A stretch of DNA of 46,344 nt, from contig QZKJ01000035.1 of the NCBI GenBank assembly GCA_003605035.1, positions 1 through 46,344 on the forward strand, read 5' to 3'. The notes under the pieces are model-generated. The model was given only the letters and a program-made list of their open reading frames with translations, was not told where the DNA came from and ran no database searches. The position numbers and the translations under genes were made by a program. Below are positions 35,128 to 44,462 of this stretch, one piece after another. Within the stretch, counting starts at the first letter, position 1. The number at the start of each line of letters is the position of its first letter. Origin of the DNA: Desulfurivibrio sp. (GTDB lineage Bacteria; Desulfobacterota; Desulfobulbia; Desulfobulbales; SURF-16).

Positions 35128-35257
35128 CAGGGGGAGGGAGGGCCTGGGAAAGGGGGGACCCTTGCCTCCTTGCCAGTGGAGCGGCAGCAGGGAAGAGGGA
35201 GGAAAGCGGGGAGGGATAAGCTAGCTCCGCTTAATGCAAGTTGCTGCCGTAAAAAAC

Positions 35258-35292
35258 GAAAAACGCGCCCGGAGCTGCCGGGCGCGTTTTTT
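35258..35292. terminator. bidirectional intrinsic terminator
   Basis: AAAACGCGCCCGG-agct-GCCGGGCGCGTTTT with A tract before and T tract after (35258-35292) forms a very stable stem between the convergent oxidoreductase and ActP genes. Confidence 0.93.
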
Positions 35293-35324
35293 GATGGTGC
35301 AGCAAAAAGTAAAAGGATAACAGG

Positions 35325-36902
35325 CTATTCGGCGCCGACGCCAAGATAGGTGCGGAGCTTCTCATCCTCGAACATCTGCTCGGCAGTCTTCTCCTTGGTG
35401 ACCAGGGAAACCAGCCAGCCCACGATAAAGGAGGCGGTCATGGAGACGATGGCCGGATTCTTCAGGGCGAAAAGGGCGGAGCCCTTCGGGTTGCCCATCA
35501 CATCCTCCCAGACGGTGGGGCTGATGATGATCAGACCAACGGCCAGGAAGGCGCCGGTCAGAATGGAGCAGACCGCGCCGGCAGTGGTGAAGCGTTTCCA
35601 GAAGATGGACAGGGTCAGGGCCGGGAAGTTGGCGCTGCAGGCGATGGCAAAGGCCAGGCCCACCATGAACGCCACGTTCTGTCCCTTGAACAGGATGCCA
35701 AGCAGTACCGCAACAACGCCGAAGATCAGGGTGGCGATGCGGCTGGCCCGCACCTCCTCCTTTTCGGTGGCCTTACCGCGCTTGATGACATGCGCATAGA
35801 TATCATGGGAAATGGCCGAGGCCGCGGCCAGGGTCAGGCCGGCAACCACCGCCAGAATGGTGGCAAAGGCCACCGCCGCGATGAAACCCAGAAACGGGGT
35901 GCCGCCGAGGTACTCGGCCAGCAGCGGGGCAGCCATGTTGCCGCCCTTGTCGATCTTGGTGATGATGTCACGACCGATGAGGGCCGAGGCACCGAAACCG
36001 ACAATGGGGATGATGATGTAAAAATAACCGATGAAGCCGGAGGCGTAGAGCACGGAAACGCGGGCCGCCTTGGCGTTGGGTACGGTGAAGAAGCGCTGCA
36101 GGATGTGCGGCAGGCCCAGCAGACCGAACATGAGGGCAAGCCCCAGGGAAACGGCGTCTATGGGGCTGCTGATCAGGCCGCCCGGTTCAAGGGCTGCCTG
36201 GCCATACTGGTCGGCGACCGCCGTGTACAGAGCGCCGGGATCGAAATTGAATTTGGACAGCACGATCAGCATCAGTACCGACACGCCGGAGAGCAGCAGC
36301 ACGGCCTTGATGATCTGTACCCAGGTGGTGGCCAGCATGCCGCCGAAAAGAACATAGGCCAGCATGATGACACCCACCAGGATTTCCGCCATCTCGTAGG
36401 GCAGGCCGAACATGAGCTTGATGAGGCTGCCGGAGCCGACCATCTGGGCGATGGTGTAGAAGAGCACCGTGAGGATGCCGCCGATGGCTGAAGCGATGCG
36501 GACCGGGGTCTGTTTGAGGCGGTAGGCGACCACATCGGCAAAGGTGAACTTACCCAGGTTGCGGAGCGGTTCGGCGATGAGAAACATCAGGGCCGGCCAG
36601 CCCACGAGCCAGCCCACGGCGTAAATCATGCCGTCATAGCCTTTGAGGGCAACCATGCCGGCAATGCCCAGAAAGGAGGCGGCGCTCATGTAATCGCCGG
36701 CCAGGGCCAGGCCGTTCTGAAAGGCGCTGATACCGCGGCCGGCGGCGTAAAACTCCTTGGCTGACTTCGTGCGTTTGGAGGCCCAGTAAGTGATGAACAG
36801 GGTGATGACAACAATGATCAGAAAGAATGCGATGGACGGCACCGTCGGTTTTCCCAGGGTGGTCTGGATGGCGACGGCTGCCTGTTCTGCAGCTGGTGGC
36901 AT
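35325..36902 (-). CDS. actP: ActP-type cation/acetate symporter
   Basis: 525 residues, a sodium:solute symporter (SSF) with about 13 transmembrane helices. SSF marks include EFYAAGRGISAFQNGLALAG near residue 50, FTFADVVAYRLKQTPVRI, AYVLFGGMLATTWVQIIKA, and LFGLLGLPHILQRFFTVPN. It carries acetate or short monocarboxylates in with Na+. The gene follows a DUF485 gene by 58 bp, the usual yjcH-actP pair. A full-length frame and normal stop argue for function. Confidence 0.93.
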   Translation of the reverse strand: MPPAAEQAAVAIQTTLGKPTVPSIAFFLIIVVITLFITYWASKRTKSAKEFYAAGRGISAFQNGLALAGDYMSAASFLGIAGMVALKGYDGMIYAVGWLVGWPALMFLIAEPLRNLGKFTFADVVAYRLKQTPVRIASAIGGILTVLFYTIAQMVGSGSLIKLMFGLPYEMAEILVGVIMLAYVLFGGMLATTWVQIIKAVLLLSGVSVLMLIVLSKFNFDPGALYTAVADQYGQAALEPGGLISSPIDAVSLGLALMFGLLGLPHILQRFFTVPNAKAARVSVLYASGFIGYFYIIIPIVGFGASALIGRDIITKIDKGGNMAAPLLAEYLGGTPFLGFIAAVAFATILAVVAGLTLAAASAISHDIYAHVIKRGKATEKEEVRASRIATLIFGVVAVLLGILFKGQNVAFMVGLAFAIACSANFPALTLSIFWKRFTTAGAVCSILTGAFLAVGLIIISPTVWEDVMGNPKGSALFALKNPAIVSMTASFIVGWLVSLVTKEKTAEQMFEDEKLRTYLGVGAE

Positions 36903-36960
36903 GGTAATCTACTCCTTGTTGGTTATAATGACATTTTAAAAATGTTGAAGAAAACCATTA

Positions 36961-37266
36961 TCAGTCGAACAGCTGCCCGCGCAGCTTCTCGACCTCGGGA
37001 TCGTAGATGGCGTTGGCCCAGACGACATAGGCAAGGGTCAGCAGCCAGGCGAGAATGATGACGGCCACGGCCAGGGGGATGCCCAGTGTGACGCTTTCCC
37101 CGATCTTCTGCGCCATGAACGGCTTATTGAAGCCGATCAGCAGGACAAACCCGTAATACAGCAGGAAAAGCAGGGTCATCAGCAGGGTCGAGACCTTGGC
37201 CCGTTTGGCCACAAGGGATTTGAACTGACTTGAGTCGAGAACATTCTGGACGGTTTTTTTTGCCAT
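36961..37266 (-). CDS. DUF485 membrane protein (YjcH type)
   Basis: 101 residues with two transmembrane helices (about 27-47 LLMTLLFLLYYGFVLLIGF and 63-85 GIPLAVAVIILAWLLTLAYV) and the family segment VLDSSQFKSLVAKRAKVS at the N-terminus. DUF485 proteins are regularly paired with ActP and may be an accessory subunit. AAGGAGAAATCA precedes the ATG. The strand and spacing make it the first gene of the pair. Confidence 0.93.
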   Translation of the reverse strand: MAKKTVQNVLDSSQFKSLVAKRAKVSTLLMTLLFLLYYGFVLLIGFNKPFMAQKIGESVTLGIPLAVAVIILAWLLTLAYVVWANAIYDPEVEKLRGQLFD

Positions 37267-37829
37267 TGATTTCTCCTTGTCGTTGCCGGTGGATAACTCA
37301 CCTGAGTTTATATCATTGCCGCGTAATGCGGCGTAAAATTGATTGTGCGGGAGCTGCGGCTGGTTGAGCCGAAAAAAGACATAGCTTGCTTAAATAACCT
37401 GCCATGACGTAATTGTCAACTTTTCAGATGATATTAGTTAGCAGGTTACAACAGAAGCGGTTACTGTCTGTAAGGATGGATGGGTTGGATTATCTAACAG
37501 CTGGAAAAATGGATAGAATTTCAAGAGCTCGAGATTTCGGGGGCAGGATCATGCATTGTTTCCTGCCAGCCGGCCTGCCACGGCACGACAGAAAGCCGTT
37601 TTCCCCCCGCAGAGGCGGCGGTTTATTGCATGACGGCCGGGCATTTCAGCCGATGAGTCCGTATGCCGGCCAGCAGCATATCCGTCAGGGCGAAAATATT
37701 TCCCGGTCCGCTGGCCTGCTCTGTCCCGGCGCAACTGCTCAGCTATACCGCCCTGCCCCTGTTTCTGCTCCCTGCTACGGGTCGCGGCCGATATGTCTGA
37801 GGGAATAGCGGCCCGGATCGCCGTAAAGG

Positions 37830-37980
37830 GCAGCACCAGCAGCCGGGGCAGGGTAAGCAGTTCCGGCCTCCGGTACCGGGCCAGCCCGATGGCCATGCCG
37901 GTGTGGCCCGCCGCCGGCTGAGGCCGATAGGTCCCGAACAGCCAGTCCCACCAGGGAAAGTTAAAACCGAAATCGGCATT
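37830..37980 (-). pseudogene. C-terminal remnant of a sterol desaturase/fatty acid hydroxylase
   Basis: A minus-strand stretch encodes NADFGFNFPWWDWLFGTYRP, then QPAAGHTGMAIGLARYRRPELLT and LPRLLVLPF. This is the conserved C-terminal block of fatty-acid-hydroxylase-superfamily proteins, right after their last His motif. The HxxHH histidines and all upstream parts are missing, and downstream the frame runs on into unrelated sequence. It is therefore a truncated gene, not an active enzyme. Confidence 0.75.
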
Positions 37981-38415
37981 CGTCATTTTCCCCTCTTTAC
38001 TCATCATGTACGCCCTCTCTCATAGGATCAGGGTAACCACCTTCACCCTGCCGTCGATCACTGATGCCGCAGAAATTATCTTCGGGGGAAATATTGCCTC
38101 AATGGCGCTGGAGAATTTCCGGTTTCTCTGGTTCGGTTCCTGCAATGTTTGGTTAAGATCATGCCATCCTCCTGAAGAGGGAATAATCGATAATCGGACA
38201 AGACAGCGAGAAGCAAGCCAGACGGAGCAGCTGCGTCGGCCTGAAAGGACTGGGCGAGCTCGGGAAAGATCCTCAGGCGCATTTTCGCTGAAACATGAAT
38301 TTCCCGGGACATTATCCGTCCGGTGGATTCGGAAAAAATCCCGCTCCGCAGGACTCCGGGGGGCTCTGCCAACGTACAGACTGATCAGTGTGGGGCAGCA
38401 AATACCCGGGCGCAC

Positions 38416-38446
38416 TTGACCCTGGATCATAGTCCAATGTTTATCC
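38416..38446 (+). promoter_or_regulatory. possible MerR/CueR-type promoter
   Basis: TTGACC (38416-38421) and TTATCC (38441-38446) are 19 bp apart, the long spacing typical of MerR-family metal promoters. It is 110 bp before the copper ATPase. Dyad symmetry between the boxes is poor. Confidence 0.25.
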
Positions 38447-38506
38447 TGAAATTAAGAGCAAGCGAAACAGTAAGAGGCAGATAAGCAAAATGTTTAATCT
38501 TCAGCC

Positions 38507-38540
38507 TGACAAATATCTATGATCAATCTTGACAAATATC
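38507..38540 (+). repeat. direct repeat TGACAAATATC before the copper ATPase
   Basis: TGACAAATATC occurs at 38507-38517 and 38530-38540, 23 bp apart (about two helical turns). It ends just before the ribosome site AGGGAGGTGACTAG. It could be a regulator site or a short duplication. Confidence 0.4.
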
Positions 38541-38555
38541 CAGGGAGGTGACTAG

Positions 38556-40937
38556 GTGGCTGAATCGAAACGCGAGCATTTGCAGCCAAACCCGCATCAC
38601 GCTCACCCGGAGGATGCCGGGCAGCGCTATACCGATCCGGTGTGCGGGATGAGCACGGAGGATGCCGGGGCCTTTACCCGATACAACCACGAGGGCAGGG
38701 ATTATTACTTCTGCAGCAACCACTGCCTGGAAAAATTCCGGCACAATCCGGATGAGTTTCTGGCGGAGAAATCGGGTCAACCAGCTGAACATAAAGAGAA
38801 AAAACAGGGAGGCGGGCAGTACACCTGTCCCATGCACCCGGAGGTGGTGCGGGATAAACCGGGTTCCTGCCCCAAATGCGGTATGGCCCTTGAGCCGCGC
38901 ACCGTCAGTCTTGAGACGGAAGAAAAAAATCCCGAGTACGGCTTCATGCGCAACCGTTTTCTCGTTGCCGCGGTTCTCACCGTGCCCCTGATGATCATCG
39001 CCATGCGGGAGATGCTGCCGGGCGGCCGGCTCATCGAGGAACTGGCCTCTGGCCGGGTCCTGGGCTGGCTGGAATTTGTCCTGGCGACCCCGGTGGTGCT
39101 GTGGGCCGGCTGGATCTTTTACGTCCGGGCCGTGCAATCCGTGATCAATAAAAGCCTCAATATGTTTACCCTGATCGGCATGGGGGTGTCGGTGGCCTAT
39201 GTCTACAGCGTAATTGCCGTGCTTTTCCCGGAAATTTTCCCGGCAAACATGCGCGGACCGGACGGCTCCGTAGCCGTCTATTTCGAGGCGGCAGCGGTGA
39301 TCGTCACTTTGATCCTGCTGGGCCAGGTCATGGAACTTCGGGCCCGCAGCCAGACCGGCGCCGCCATCAAGGCTCTCCTTGGTCTGGCGCCGAAAACCGC
39401 ACGGAAAATCAATGAAGACGGCAGCGAAACCGATATCCCCCTGGAACACGTTCAGGTCGGTGATGTGCTTCGGATCAGGCCGGGCGAAAAGGTGCCGGTG
39501 GACGGCACGGTGGTGGACGGCACCAGTTCGGTGGATGAATCGATGATCTCGGGTGAGCCTATTCCGGTTAAAAAACAAGAAGGCGACAAGCTGATCGGCG
39601 CCACGGTCAATACCACCGGCGCGCTCACCATACGGGCCGAAAAGGTGGGCAGCGACACCCTGCTGGCCCAGATCGTCCGGATGGTGGCGGAAGCCCAGCG
39701 TTCCCGGGCGCCGATCCAGAAGCTGGCCGACATCGTGGCCGGCTACTTTGTTCCTGTGGTCATAGTTATCGCTCTTGTCGCTTTCGGGGTCTGGTACTAT
39801 TTCGGTCCTGATCCGCGCCTGGCCTACGCATTGATCGTGGCGGTGTCGGTGCTGATCATCGCCTGCCCCTGCGCCCTGGGACTGGCCACTCCCATGTCGA
39901 TCATGGTGGCCACCGGCAAGGGCGCCACCATGGGGGTGCTGTTCAAAAACGCCGAAGCTATCGAGACCATGCGCAGGATTAACACCCTGGTGGTGGACAA
40001 GACCGGCACCCTGACCCTGGGCAAGCCGAAACTGACCGGAGTGGTGACAGCAAAAGACATGGAGGAGGAAAAGCTCCTGCTTCTTGCCGCAAGCCTTGAA
40101 AAGTCGAGCGAGCACCCCCTGGCGGCGGCAATCATGAGCGGTGCGGCAGAACGCGGCGTCAGTCCCGCCGAGGCGGCTGACTTCAACTCGCATACCGGCA
40201 AGGGCGTTTCCGGGACGGTGGCAGGATCGAAGGTGCTGCTCGGCAACCTGAAACTGATGCAGGATGCCGGCGTTGTCGCCAAAGATCTCGCAAAACGGGC
40301 TGAAGAGATGCGCAAGGAGGGCCAGACCGTGATGTTCGTTGCGGCGGACGGCAGACTTGTGGGGCTCTTGGCGGTATCCGATCCGATCAAGGAGACCACG
40401 CCGCAGGCAATTCGCGAACTGCACGAGGAGGGTCTGCGGGTGGTGATGCTGACCGGCGACAACCGGGTAACCGCCGAGGCGGTGGCCGCGAAACTCGGCA
40501 TTGATCAGGTGGTGGCCGAGGTTTTGCCGGATGAAAAGGCGGATGCAGTAAAAAAATTCCAGGCCGAGGGTAAAATGGTGGCCATGGCCGGCGACGGGAT
40601 CAACGATGCGCCCGCCCTGGCCCAGGCCCAGGTGGGCATCGCCATGGGCACCGGCACCGACGTGGCCATGGAATCGGCCGGCGTCACCTTGGTCAAGGGC
40701 GATCTCACCGGCATCGTCCGAGCCCGGAAACTGTCCCGGGCCACCATGGCCAACATCAAGCAGAACCTCTTCTTCGCCTTTGTCTACAACTCCCTGGGGG
40801 TGCCGGTGGCGGCCGGGGTGCTTTATCCCTTTCTGGGCATCCTGCTTTCGCCCATCATCGCCGCGGCTGCCATGAGCCTCTCCTCCGTCTCGGTGGTGGC
40901 TAACGCCTTGCGGCTGCGGGGGGTGCGGATCGACTGA
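38556..40937 (+). CDS. copper-type P1B ATPase with YHS and zinc-ribbon metal-binding domains
   Basis: 793 residues from a GTG with AGGGAGGTGACTAG before it. The N-terminus has a YHS domain ([14 protein letters not shown], about 25-75) and a heavy-metal-binding ribbon ([20 protein letters not shown], about 88-110) in place of the usual CxxC HMA domains. The P-type core follows: TM region, actuator loop with [21 protein letters not shown] (CPC metal site, about 437), DKTGTLTLG (phospho-Asp, about 480) and [10 protein letters not shown] (about 680). It exports Cu(I) or related metals. Cys/His in the extra domains may act as metal sensors. Confidence 0.93.
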   Translation: MAESKREHLQPNPHHAHPEDAGQRYTDPVCGMSTEDAGAFTRYNHEGRDYYFCSNHCLEKFRHNPDEFLAEKSGQPAEHKEKKQGGGQYTCPMHPEVVRDKPGSCPKCGMALEPRTVSLETEEKNPEYGFMRNRFLVAAVLTVPLMIIAMREMLPGGRLIEELASGRVLGWLEFVLATPVVLWAGWIFYVRAVQSVINKSLNMFTLIGMGVSVAYVYSVIAVLFPEIFPANMRGPDGSVAVYFEAAAVIVTLILLGQVMELRARSQTGAAIKALLGLAPKTARKINEDGSETDIPLEHVQVGDVLRIRPGEKVPVDGTVVDGTSSVDESMISGEPIPVKKQEGDKLIGATVNTTGALTIRAEKVGSDTLLAQIVRMVAEAQRSRAPIQKLADIVAGYFVPVVIVIALVAFGVWYYFGPDPRLAYALIVAVSVLIIACPCALGLATPMSIMVATGKGATMGVLFKNAEAIETMRRINTLVVDKTGTLTLGKPKLTGVVTAKDMEEEKLLLLAASLEKSSEHPLAAAIMSGAAERGVSPAEAADFNSHTGKGVSGTVAGSKVLLGNLKLMQDAGVVAKDLAKRAEEMRKEGQTVMFVAADGRLVGLLAVSDPIKETTPQAIRELHEEGLRVVMLTGDNRVTAEAVAAKLGIDQVVAEVLPDEKADAVKKFQAEGKMVAMAGDGINDAPALAQAQVGIAMGTGTDVAMESAGVTLVKGDLTGIVRARKLSRATMANIKQNLFFAFVYNSLGVPVAAGVLYPFLGILLSPIIAAAAMSLSSVSVVANALRLRGVRID

Positions 40938-41017
40938 GGGCGGGACTATTGAGGGATGAGCAATAATTGCGGGAAAATCCCCTTTCACCAAAACACTTGA
41001 AAACAAGGAGAATGAAA

Positions 41018-41101
41018 ATGAAAAAGATGATGCTGACTGTTTCCCTGGTATCCCTGCTGACCATGACCGTGCCCGCCTGGGCCGAAGAGGCCCATACTTG
41101 A
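41018..41101 (+). pseudogene. signal-peptide-only remnant of a secreted protein
   Basis: A 27-residue frame with AAGGAG 7 nt before its ATG encodes MKKMMLTVSLVSLLTMTVPA then WAEEAHT and stops. This is a complete Sec signal peptide with no mature protein. The 28-bp repeat at 41122 starts 20 bp later. A periplasmic protein gene, perhaps copper-related from its position after the ATPase, was probably cut at this point. Confidence 0.65.
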
Positions 41102-41121
41102 AATGCCTAAAACTTATCGAC

Positions 41122-41149
41122 ATTACGTCACGACATCAGGGGTTCTGAA
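41122..41149 (+). repeat. 28-bp direct repeat, left copy
   Basis: ATTACGTCACGACATCAGGG then GTTCTGAA. It matches 26 of 28 positions with 44310-44337 in the same orientation. One frame in both copies reads I-x-SRHQxF followed by a stop. Confidence 0.7.
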
Positions 41150-41191
41150 CCGGCGGCACACCGCTTCATTCTGCTTTGCGAGACCACCAAC

Positions 41192-41446
41192 ATGGAAAAG
41201 ATCAGCGCTGAACACGTCCTGGAGTTGCTCATCGAATATTTCGAGGCTGGCAACAAGCAAACCGATGCCGTGGCCAAGGACATCATTGAAACGGACTTCG
41301 AGTACAATGAGATCTGGCAGGAGGAGCTGCGGCGCTTCATGAAAGGAGGAGGGGGCTGGTCCCGTATCCGGGCGCCCCAGGCGGAGCTGCTGGCCGGCGC
41401 TCTGCAGATTGTCAAGGTCAGGCTGGAGGAAAAGGGGCCGGGCTGA
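41192..41446 (+). CDS. small acidic protein of unknown function
   Basis: 84 residues, beginning MEKISAEHVLELLIEYFEAG. Helical and acidic in the first 55 residues, ending KVRLEEKGPG. The frame remains open upstream to about 41107 and the codons before the ATG still look protein-like (HRFILLCETTN), and there is no clear ribosome site. It may therefore be the 3' part of a longer gene cut at the 28-bp repeat. I recognise no family. Confidence 0.5.
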   Translation: MEKISAEHVLELLIEYFEAGNKQTDAVAKDIIETDFEYNEIWQEELRRFMKGGGGWSRIRAPQAELLAGALQIVKVRLEEKGPG

Positions 41447-41488
41447 TGGTCCCGCCCCTGCATGCCGGCCCGGGGACCGGCCGGCATG

Positions 41489-42046
41489 TCAGCCCAGCAG
41501 CCGGGGCAGCTGGTCTCCGAAAAAATAGCCCAGGATGATGAACTCGCCGATGCCGACTACCACCCCGATGGCGTTGAAACGAAGAAAGGTGGGGTAATTG
41601 AGCTGGAAAATACCGGCCATGGCCGGGGTCACCCAGGAAAACGGGCCGCTGAGCCGGGCGATGAAGACCGCCGCCGCCCCGCGCCGGCTGAAAAATTCCA
41701 TGCCCCGCTGATAGTTTTCAAGGTGTACCAGCCGTCCCACCAGGGGCCAGCGGGCCAGGCGGGCAAAAAGAGAAGGCCCGTAGCGCCTGCCCAGCCAGTA
41801 GCTGAGGTTGTCGCCCAGGATGCCGCCGGCATACAGCACGGCAATCACCGCCCACAGCTTTAATGCCTTCATGCCTGCCAGCAGGGCGCCGGAGAGAAAG
41901 AAGATTTCGCCGGGCACGGCCAGCGAAAAGGGGATCAGGGTCTCGAAGAAGGCGCCGAAAAACAGCACGGCATAGGCCAGCCGGCTTTGCTCGCCCAGGA
42001 AGGCGGTCAACTCTGCGGTGGACATGACTTCAGCGAATGACATCAT
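41489..42046 (-). CDS. DedA-family membrane protein
   Basis: 185 residues with about five hydrophobic segments. The DedA/VTT motif elements are FFGAFFETLIPFSLAVPGEI, GGILGDNLSYWLGRRYG, then the acidic/Arg segment FIARLSGPFSWVTPAMAG. DedA proteins influence envelope homeostasis and some act as undecaprenyl-phosphate or phosphatidylethanolamine flippases. The start overlaps the end of the glycosyltransferase gene by 17 bp on the same strand, so translation is coupled. A lipid-carrier function next to a glycosyltransferase is plausible. Confidence 0.88.
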   Translation of the reverse strand: MMSFAEVMSTAELTAFLGEQSRLAYAVLFFGAFFETLIPFSLAVPGEIFFLSGALLAGMKALKLWAVIAVLYAGGILGDNLSYWLGRRYGPSLFARLARWPLVGRLVHLENYQRGMEFFSRRGAAAVFIARLSGPFSWVTPAMAGIFQLNYPTFLRFNAIGVVVGIGEFIILGYFFGDQLPRLLG

Positions 42047-43916
42047 AGTGGCGATTAGCCTTCAAACGTAAGGGCAGCAGCGCCTCGACCAGCCAGCGCA
42101 GGCTCTGGCGCAGGTAGCCGCGCGCCTTGAAGCGGCGGGTGGAGGTGCTCACCTGGTCGGTGGGCACGAAAAAGAAGCGTCCGTACCGCCGGCAATCCTG
42201 GATAAAGAGCAGGTCTTCCGCGAAATGCAGCTCGTCGCGGAAGCCGATGCCTCGGGCAATCGGGGTGCGGGCGATCTGGATGGCAAAGGAGCTTCTGGTC
42301 AGCCGGTGGATGAGGTCATAGAAGGCGAACCAGGCCCGGGCGTAGGGTCGCTCGTCCACCTGCGGCCGCACGGCGGTGGTGCCCACGCTCAGGCCTTCGC
42401 TGCCGTGGCGGTTCAGCCAGGTGTTGAGGTGATGCAGGAAGTGTCTGCCCAGCCGGGTATCGGCATCACAGAAGACGACCCATTCCGATTCCGGCGCCAG
42501 GGCCGCCAGGCCGGCGTTTTTGGCCCGCGACACCCCACGTTCGCTCTGCAGGAGCTTCACCCTGCTGCCGGCCGGGGCATCCTGCACCACCTGCCTGGCG
42601 AGGGGCAGGGTGGCGTCGCTGGAGCCGTTTTCCACGATGATGATCTCCAGCCGCTGGGCCGGGTAGTGCTGGCTGAGCAGACAGTGCAGGGTGGCGGCCA
42701 GTTCGGTCTCCTCGTTGTGGGCCGGCACAATGATGGAGAAAAAATGCTGATGGAGCAGTTCATCCACCCGGTTGGTCAGCCGGCGCAGGGATTTTTCCGT
42801 CTTCCAGGGCGGCGCGAACAGTCGGGTCTGCTCGCAGGCCTGCAGGGCGGGCTGCAGCTCAAAACCGCTGCGTTGCACCCCGGTCGCGAAGAAGTGCTGG
42901 CTGCCCAGGTAAAAGGCCAGATATTCCTGTTCCGTCTGGTTCGGGGTGGGAATGAGCAGGGCCTGTTTGCCGTGCTCAACCAGATCCATCACCGTGGTAT
43001 AACCGGACCGGGAGATGACCACCCGCGCCCGGTTGAAAAGCTCCTGCCGCAGGGCGCCGCTGGCCATGGGGTAAATCTCCAGGTCAGCGCGGCGATAGCG
43101 CTCGTAGAGTTCGCCGTCCGCGTCCGCCACGCCGAGCACGAACACCTTGCGGCCCGGTAAGGCGCCGGCCTGTTCGAGCAGATCCCGGACAAACGACTCC
43201 TTGTGCTCCAGCAGATAGCCGCTGATGACAAACAGATAATCAATGTCCCTGGCCAGGTTCAGCTGCCGGTAGGATGAGAGGATGCCGACGTAGCGGTGGC
43301 GGCAGCGGTGCAGATAGTGGGTGTGCGCCAGGTGCCCGGCCAGGTTGAGGCTGGGCCGGGGATAATCCGGGATAAACACCCAGTCGAATTTGCGCAGCGC
43401 GGCGATGTTGATATTCTCGGTCAGCCAGGCTGCTTCCCGCAGACCGCGTGGCGGAATAAAGGCGATCTGGTGCGACAGGATGAAGGAGGGCGTCCAGCGG
43501 CTGTGAAAACCGTAGCGGCCGTCGCTGAAGATGAAGTCATAGTCCGCCGCCATGGCCTCCGCCTCCCGGTGTTCGCGGCTGATCAAACGCCAGGTCCGCA
43601 GCAGGTCGACCAGCAGATACCAGTAGAGACGCCAGCCCGTGCCCCGTTCCAGGGGCGGGTAATCGGTCATTTCCCGGAACTCGACCCCGGGCTGGTCGGC
43701 CAGCTCCAGACGTAAGAAGGACAGGGCATTACCCGCGGAGACCACGGTGATCTGATAATCGCGGCGCAGGTACTCGCGCATGATCACCAGGGTACGGGTA
43801 GCGTGGCCCAGGCCCAGCGAACTGATGGCAAACAGCGCCCGGCGGCGATAGCTGCTCACGGGCGGCAGGGGGCAGCCGGCCCGGTGACCGGACGCCGCGG
43901 CGGCGAGCCGCAGCAA
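42030..43916 (-). CDS. bifunctional glycosyltransferase: GT-B (MurG/MJ1255-like) fused to GT2
   Basis: 628 residues. The N-terminal half (about 25-370) starts ALFAISSLGLGHATRTLVIM, the GT-B/GT28 glycine-rich opening, and later has VVISRSGYTTVMDLVEHGKQ, the nucleotide-sugar-binding part. The C-terminal half (about 390-610) is a GT2 domain: FSIIVPAHNEETELAATLHC, ENGSSDATLPLA, FCDADTRLG (DxD) and DELHFAEDLLFIQDCRRYG (ED motif). Two transferases in one chain may add successive sugars to one acceptor. The start is uncertain: TTG 43916 (used) or GTG 43859. It is coupled to DedA. Confidence 0.83.
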   Translation of the reverse strand: MLRLAAAASGHRAGCPLPPVSSYRRRALFAISSLGLGHATRTLVIMREYLRRDYQITVVSAGNALSFLRLELADQPGVEFREMTDYPPLERGTGWRLYWYLLVDLLRTWRLISREHREAEAMAADYDFIFSDGRYGFHSRWTPSFILSHQIAFIPPRGLREAAWLTENINIAALRKFDWVFIPDYPRPSLNLAGHLAHTHYLHRCRHRYVGILSSYRQLNLARDIDYLFVISGYLLEHKESFVRDLLEQAGALPGRKVFVLGVADADGELYERYRRADLEIYPMASGALRQELFNRARVVISRSGYTTVMDLVEHGKQALLIPTPNQTEQEYLAFYLGSQHFFATGVQRSGFELQPALQACEQTRLFAPPWKTEKSLRRLTNRVDELLHQHFFSIIVPAHNEETELAATLHCLLSQHYPAQRLEIIIVENGSSDATLPLARQVVQDAPAGSRVKLLQSERGVSRAKNAGLAALAPESEWVVFCDADTRLGRHFLHHLNTWLNRHGSEGLSVGTTAVRPQVDERPYARAWFAFYDLIHRLTRSSFAIQIARTPIARGIGFRDELHFAEDLLFIQDCRRYGRFFFVPTDQVSTSTRRFKARGYLRQSLRWLVEALLPLRLKANRHYDVIR

Positions 43917-44309
43917 CAGTCGCTGGCGCGTGGCCGGGAAGAGTATGGGCAGTGGCGGATCAGAACCGGCAAAACATTCATGCTTGTGTCCAGAGGTATT
44001 GGCCTGCCGTGTTTATTGCATGCAAGGTCGGGAGAGCACTTTTCAGTGCCCCGGGCGCAGGCCCGATCAAATGCCATCTTGCCCTATGAATGTTATGCGC
44101 GGGTTAGGAAATCGTTTGAAATAGGTTAAATCGCGGCAGGCGGCGAGGGCAACGGGGTGGGGCGGCTGGGCGGTCGGCCGCCGTCACGGTCCGCCCCGCT
44201 GCCGCCGGTTACAGGTCCGATAATTTTAGGCACTTTAAGTACTTTAGCGCACTTTAGGCAATTTGCCGGTAACAGGACAGAATCCCTGATGGTGGCATTA
44301 CCTATTGAA
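43917..44309. other. intergenic, with a short ACTTTA repeat
   Basis: No intact gene. At 44226-44261 the motif CACTTTA or a close form recurs three to four times at 9-10 bp steps (GGCACTTTA AGTACTTTA GCGCACTTTA GGCAATTT). Confidence 0.4.
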
Positions 44310-44337
44310 ATTGCGTCACGACATCAGGAGTTCTGAA
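44310..44337 (+). repeat. 28-bp direct repeat, right copy
   Basis: ATTGCGTCACGACATCAGGA then GTTCTGAA; two differences from 41122-41149. One frame leading into it stays open for ~40 codons and ends in ALPIEIASRHQEF-stop, so the repeat could be the 3' end of a lost transposase or other gene. Confidence 0.7.
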
Positions 44338-44462
44338 TTTGAATAATGGCTCTGGTGGTTTTTTCTTCATTCTTTCAGCTTTGTGGAAATGTTCTTCCGG
44401 AAAATGGAAAAATGACGGAAGTTTTCCGGCAAGGGACCGGTGCAGCAGCGCCCAGGTTTTTT

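Larger units (their letters stand above)
37267..38555. other. long decayed intergenic region
   Basis: About 1.3 kb without an intact gene. It contains a fatty-acid-hydroxylase remnant (37830-37980), a possible MerR-type promoter (38416-38446) and direct repeats (38507-38540) before the copper ATPase. Other open frames here have unnatural composition. Confidence 0.6.

Noticed and set aside
37549..38007. 152-codon frame as an intact gene
   Set aside because: Only the first ~60 codons resemble a known family; the rest is Arg/Gly-rich run-on sequence.
38020..38430. 136-codon minus-strand frame before the copper ATPase
   Set aside because: No ribosome site, no recognisable motif and unnatural composition; only its last ~25 codons look faintly protein-like.
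38523..41123. 866-codon open frame opposite the copper ATPase
   Set aside because: Low-complexity His/Gly/Arg-rich sequence antisense to CPC, DKTG and GDGIND motifs; a shadow.
44226..44261. ACTTTA tandem motif as a CRISPR or iteron array
   Set aside because: Only three to four imperfect 9-10 bp units; too short for CRISPR, and there is no replication gene nearby.
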